Below, in pieces: positions 6,025 to 7,850 of a DNA stretch of 7,850 bases. The notes beneath the pieces were generated by a model. That model worked only from the letters and a program-made list of their open reading frames with translations. It was not told the origin of the DNA and ran no database searches. How positions within the stretch are numbered: position 1 is the first letter of the stretch; the number at the start of each line of letters is the position of its first letter. Source of the DNA: an uncultured Bacilli bacterium (GTDB taxonomy: Bacteria; Bacillota_I; Bacilli_A; RF39; UBA660); assembly GCA_948687865.1 (NCBI GenBank), contig CAPQQE010000024.1, positions 9,669 through 17,518 on the forward strand. The letters are read 5' to 3'. The position numbers and the translations under genes were made by a program.

Positions 6025-6782
6025 CCGATAAATCTCCACCTAAAAGAGTTACAACCATCAATAATCTTATCAAAAAATTCTTTTCTAGTATCATTACCCT
6101 TATGAATTTCTTTAAATAATTTACCATCTTTGATAAAAATAACTCTATTAGCATAACTAGCCGTAAAAGCATCATGTGTTACCATAAGAATTGTTGCACC
6201 TAGTTCATTATTTAGGTAATCAAACCTTTCTAGTAACATTTTAGATGATTTAGAATCTAAGGCTCCAGTAGGTTCATCTGCTAATACTAACTTTGGATTT
6301 GTAATAATTGCTCTAGCACTTGCTACTCTTTGTTTTTGTCCTCCACTCATTTGATAAGGATATTTTGATAATACAGAATTTATTCCAAGTTCCTCTGCAA
6401 CTTTTTTAATTCGTATATCAATTTCTTTGCTACTAACATTTTGAATTGACAAAGCAAGAGCAATATTTTCATAAGCAGTTAAGGTATCTAATAAATTAAA
6501 GTCTTGAAAAATAAATCCTAGTTCTTCCCTTCTAAACTTATTAAGTTCATTACCTTTTAATTTTGTAATATCTATTCCACCAACATAAATATGTCCACTT
6601 GTTACACGATCTATAGTAGAAATTACATTTAGAAGTGTTGTTTTACCACTTCCACTAGATCCCATGATTGCAACAAATTCACCTTTTTCCACTGTCATTG
6701 ATAAATTATCAATAGCTTTAGTCAAAGATGAACGACTACCATAATATTTCTCGATATTCTCTACTTTTAAAATATTTTCCAT
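5982..6782 (-). CDS. BceA-type ABC transporter ATP-binding protein, with a C-terminal frameshift
   Basis: This is the nucleotide-binding subunit that powers the permease. All motifs are intact: Walker A GSSGSGKT (41-48), Q93 of the Q-loop, signature MSGGQ (145-149), Walker B LVLADE (165-170), D-loop GALD (173-176) and switch H203. ATG at 6782 follows AAAGGAG with good spacing. After KIID (residue 242) the open frame runs on with an unrelated tail to a stop at 5982, overlapping the permease start by 43 bases. Skipping one G at about 6056 instead gives VVTLLGGDLSDAL and a TAA at 6014-6016: the normal BceA-like ending, a total of 255 residues, and an 11-base overlap with the permease. So the sequence holds a one-base insertion, either real or a sequencing error, near the end; the catalytic core is unaffected. 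The gene is the second visible in a kinase-ATPase-permease operon with its own regulated promoter. Confidence 0.9.
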   Translation of the reverse strand: MENILKVENIEKYYGSRSSLTKAIDNLSMTVEKGEFVAIMGSSGSGKTTLLNVISTIDRVTSGHIYVGGIDITKLKGNELNKFRREELGFIFQDFNLLDTLTAYENIALALSIQNVSSKEIDIRIKKVAEELGINSVLSKYPYQMSGGQKQRVASARAIITNPKLVLADEPTGALDSKSSKMLLERFDYLNNELGATILMVTHDAFTASYANRVIFIKDGKLFKEIHKGNDTRKEFFDKIIDGCNSFRWRFIGCSVNYLLKISRKV

Positions 6783-6790
6783 AAATTTTT

Positions 6791-6834
6791 CTCCTTTCAG
6801 ATATAATAATAAATTAAAAATATTTTTTTGTCGT
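6791..6834 (-). promoter_or_regulatory. Candidate promoter and ribosome site of the transporter genes
   Basis: On the minus strand ACGACA (6834-6829) stands 17 bases before TATTAT (6811-6806), matching four and five of six consensus positions. The AAAGGAG ribosome site (6797-6791) follows, and the ATG is at 6782. This internal promoter would let the transporter be induced separately from the kinase, as in other Bce modules. Confidence 0.5.
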
Positions 6835-6840
6835 TCGTTT

Positions 6841-6868
6841 AATATTACACAATATTACAGTTTTGTAA
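6841..6868 (-). promoter_or_regulatory. BceR-like operator with an added half-site
   Basis: TTACA-N4-TGTAA (6855-6868) is a perfect inverted repeat and fits the TnACA-N4-TGTAA site described for BceR-like response regulators. It lies between the kinase stop and the ATPase promoter, 20 bases upstream of the -35, which suits an activator. On the minus strand TGTAATATT recurs exactly 10 bases further on (6859-6851 and 6849-6841), putting a second half-site on the same helix face. Binding is inferred from the motif and position. Confidence 0.7.
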
Positions 6869-6870
6869 GG

Positions 6871-7850
6871 TTACTTAACTATCTCATAAAAATCATTTTT
6901 AGCAAATGTTATGTAAACTCTAGTATATTTATTTAGGGTAGATTCGAGTGATATTTTATGTCCTAACTTTTCACACATATTTTTGGCAATATATAATCCA
7001 ATACCAGTAGATTTACTTCTAACCCGCCCATTTTCCCCTGTAAATGATTTATCAAAAACTTGTTTTATATCTGATTCTTTAATACCAATCCCATTATCTT
7101 CTATAATAAGTACTACTTTTGTTTTTTCTTCTTTAACTAATATTTTTATATATGAATTTTTTATATTTCTTCTATACTTAATAGAATTATTTATAATTTG
7201 CCCTAAGATAAATTCTAACCATTTTGAATCGCTCATAACTGAAACACCAATTTTTTCTACTATAAACTCTATATTATTTTCAAGTAAATCATCCATATTT
7301 TTGAGTCCAATATTTTTGATAGTATTACCCAAATCAACTTTTTTTATCAAATAGTCTTTTTCTGCATTTTCTGACCTAACATAATATAATACTTGATCTA
7401 CGTAATCCTCTAATCTTTTTATTTGTGATTTTATTTTTGGATTTATTTCGTTTTTATGATTATTAATTGTTAAAATAAGCGAAGCAAGTGGTATTTTAAC
7501 TTCATGTATCCACATTTCTACATATTCCTTAAAATCTTTCCTATTTTTATCTATTTTATTTACATTTTCAAGCATTGACTTATTAATTTCATAAAGAATT
7601 TGATATAGAAGTTTTCCTTCATAAAATTCCGGTTTTTCTAGAGTCTCTAAAACTAAATATGCTTTATCTAACTGTTCTACATTGGATGAAAGCCTATTAT
7701 AAAACTTTTTCTTTCTAAAGTAATCTATTAACAAAAGTATTATATTGGATGATAAAAAAATAATTATTCCTGATATTATTACATCTATCTTTATTTTAAA
7801 TGCTGTAAATATTAAATAAATAATGATAATAGATAGAAGTGTTAAAATAA
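6871..7850 (-). CDS. BceS-type intramembrane-sensing histidine kinase (N-terminus outside the window)
   Basis: The frame is open to the window edge, so the start lies beyond 7850; a TTG at 7734 is internal and would remove both membrane helices. The visible 325 residues begin with two membrane segments joined by a very short loop, ILTLLSIIIIYLIFTAF and VIISGIIIFLSSNIILLLI, followed by IDYFRKKKFY. This is the layout of intramembrane-sensing kinases that have no extracellular sensor and take their signal from a Bce-type transporter. The H-box histidine is in WIHEVKIPLASL (codon 7504-7506), the N-box in GQIINNSIKYR, G1 in IEDNGIGI and G2 in STGIGLYIAKN. It ends with TAA directly beside the operator for the ATPase gene. 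Around ten residues are probably missing, judged by the usual family length of about 335. The partner response regulator is expected upstream, out of view. Confidence 0.9.
   Translation of the reverse strand, partial: ILTLLSIIIIYLIFTAFKIKIDVIISGIIIFLSSNIILLLIDYFRKKKFYNRLSSNVEQLDKAYLVLETLEKPEFYEGKLLYQILYEINKSMLENVNKIDKNRKDFKEYVEMWIHEVKIPLASLILTINNHKNEINPKIKSQIKRLEDYVDQVLYYVRSENAEKDYLIKKVDLGNTIKNIGLKNMDDLLENNIEFIVEKIGVSVMSDSKWLEFILGQIINNSIKYRRNIKNSYIKILVKEEKTKVVLIIEDNGIGIKESDIKQVFDKSFTGENGRVRSKSTGIGLYIAKNMCEKLGHKISLESTLNKYTRVYITFAKNDFYEIVK

Noticed and set aside
6025..6039. GTG start five codons upstream for the permease
   Set aside because: This GTG lies within the AGGTGGAG ribosome site, and the downstream ATG gives the standard family N-terminus MLCKLSFKN.
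6983..7354. 123-codon plus-strand frame opposite the kinase gene
   Set aside because: Mirror frame of the conserved kinase catalytic region; the Ser/Ile/Phe-rich product is a typical antisense shadow.
7732..7734. TTG as the kinase start
   Set aside because: The same frame continues upstream through two membrane helices to the window edge, as expected of a BceS-type kinase.

Overview
This is a very AT-rich window (by eye about a quarter G+C), with Shine-Dalgarno sites of the AGGAGG type, short intergenic gaps, AT-rich hairpin terminators and a Bce-type antimicrobial-peptide module. Together these point to a low-GC Gram-positive bacterium (Bacillota or a close relative); nothing seen allows a genus to be named. 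Tryptophan is encoded by TGG and UGA is read as stop, so code 11 fits.

Region 1 (about 1-2308) is a minus-strand operon. Its lead gene (221-1981) encodes a 586-residue protein with a MoxR/AAA_5-type ATPase module in the C-terminal half, a helical middle, and an N-terminal domain that I read as a degenerate class II glutamine-amidotransferase-like (Ntn) fold lacking its catalytic residues. It is followed closely by a 38-codon ORF (78-194) and then by the first 21 codons of a third gene (1-63) that runs off the window. A divergent intergenic region (1982-2308) carries promoters for both directions and an unusual hairpin.

Region 2 (2309-3830) is on the plus strand. It holds an unrecognised, probably helical 210-residue protein ending in an AT-rich hairpin terminator, then a single gene for a 180-residue HD-superfamily hydrolase of the SpoT/MESH1 type, with its own promoter and a clear Rho-independent terminator.

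Region 3 (3813-7850, minus strand, convergent with region 2) is a BceSAB-type peptide-sensing and resistance module: an intramembrane-sensing histidine kinase (its first few residues lie outside the window), an ABC ATPase, a 10-TM BceB-type permease, and, one base after the permease stop, a 43-codon ORF for a single-TM mini-protein. A response regulator is expected just beyond position 7850. A perfect TTACA-N4-TGTAA palindrome, the site type used by BceR-like regulators, sits upstream of the ATPase gene. As established for this family, transporter and kinase form a sensory complex; the kinase phosphorylates the regulator, which activates the transporter promoter.

The points most worth checking are a one-base frameshift at the end of the ATPase gene, the 43-residue membrane mini-protein, and the AAA protein with a dead amidotransferase-like N-terminus in an operon with unknown small or partial genes. 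None of these is a proven new system.
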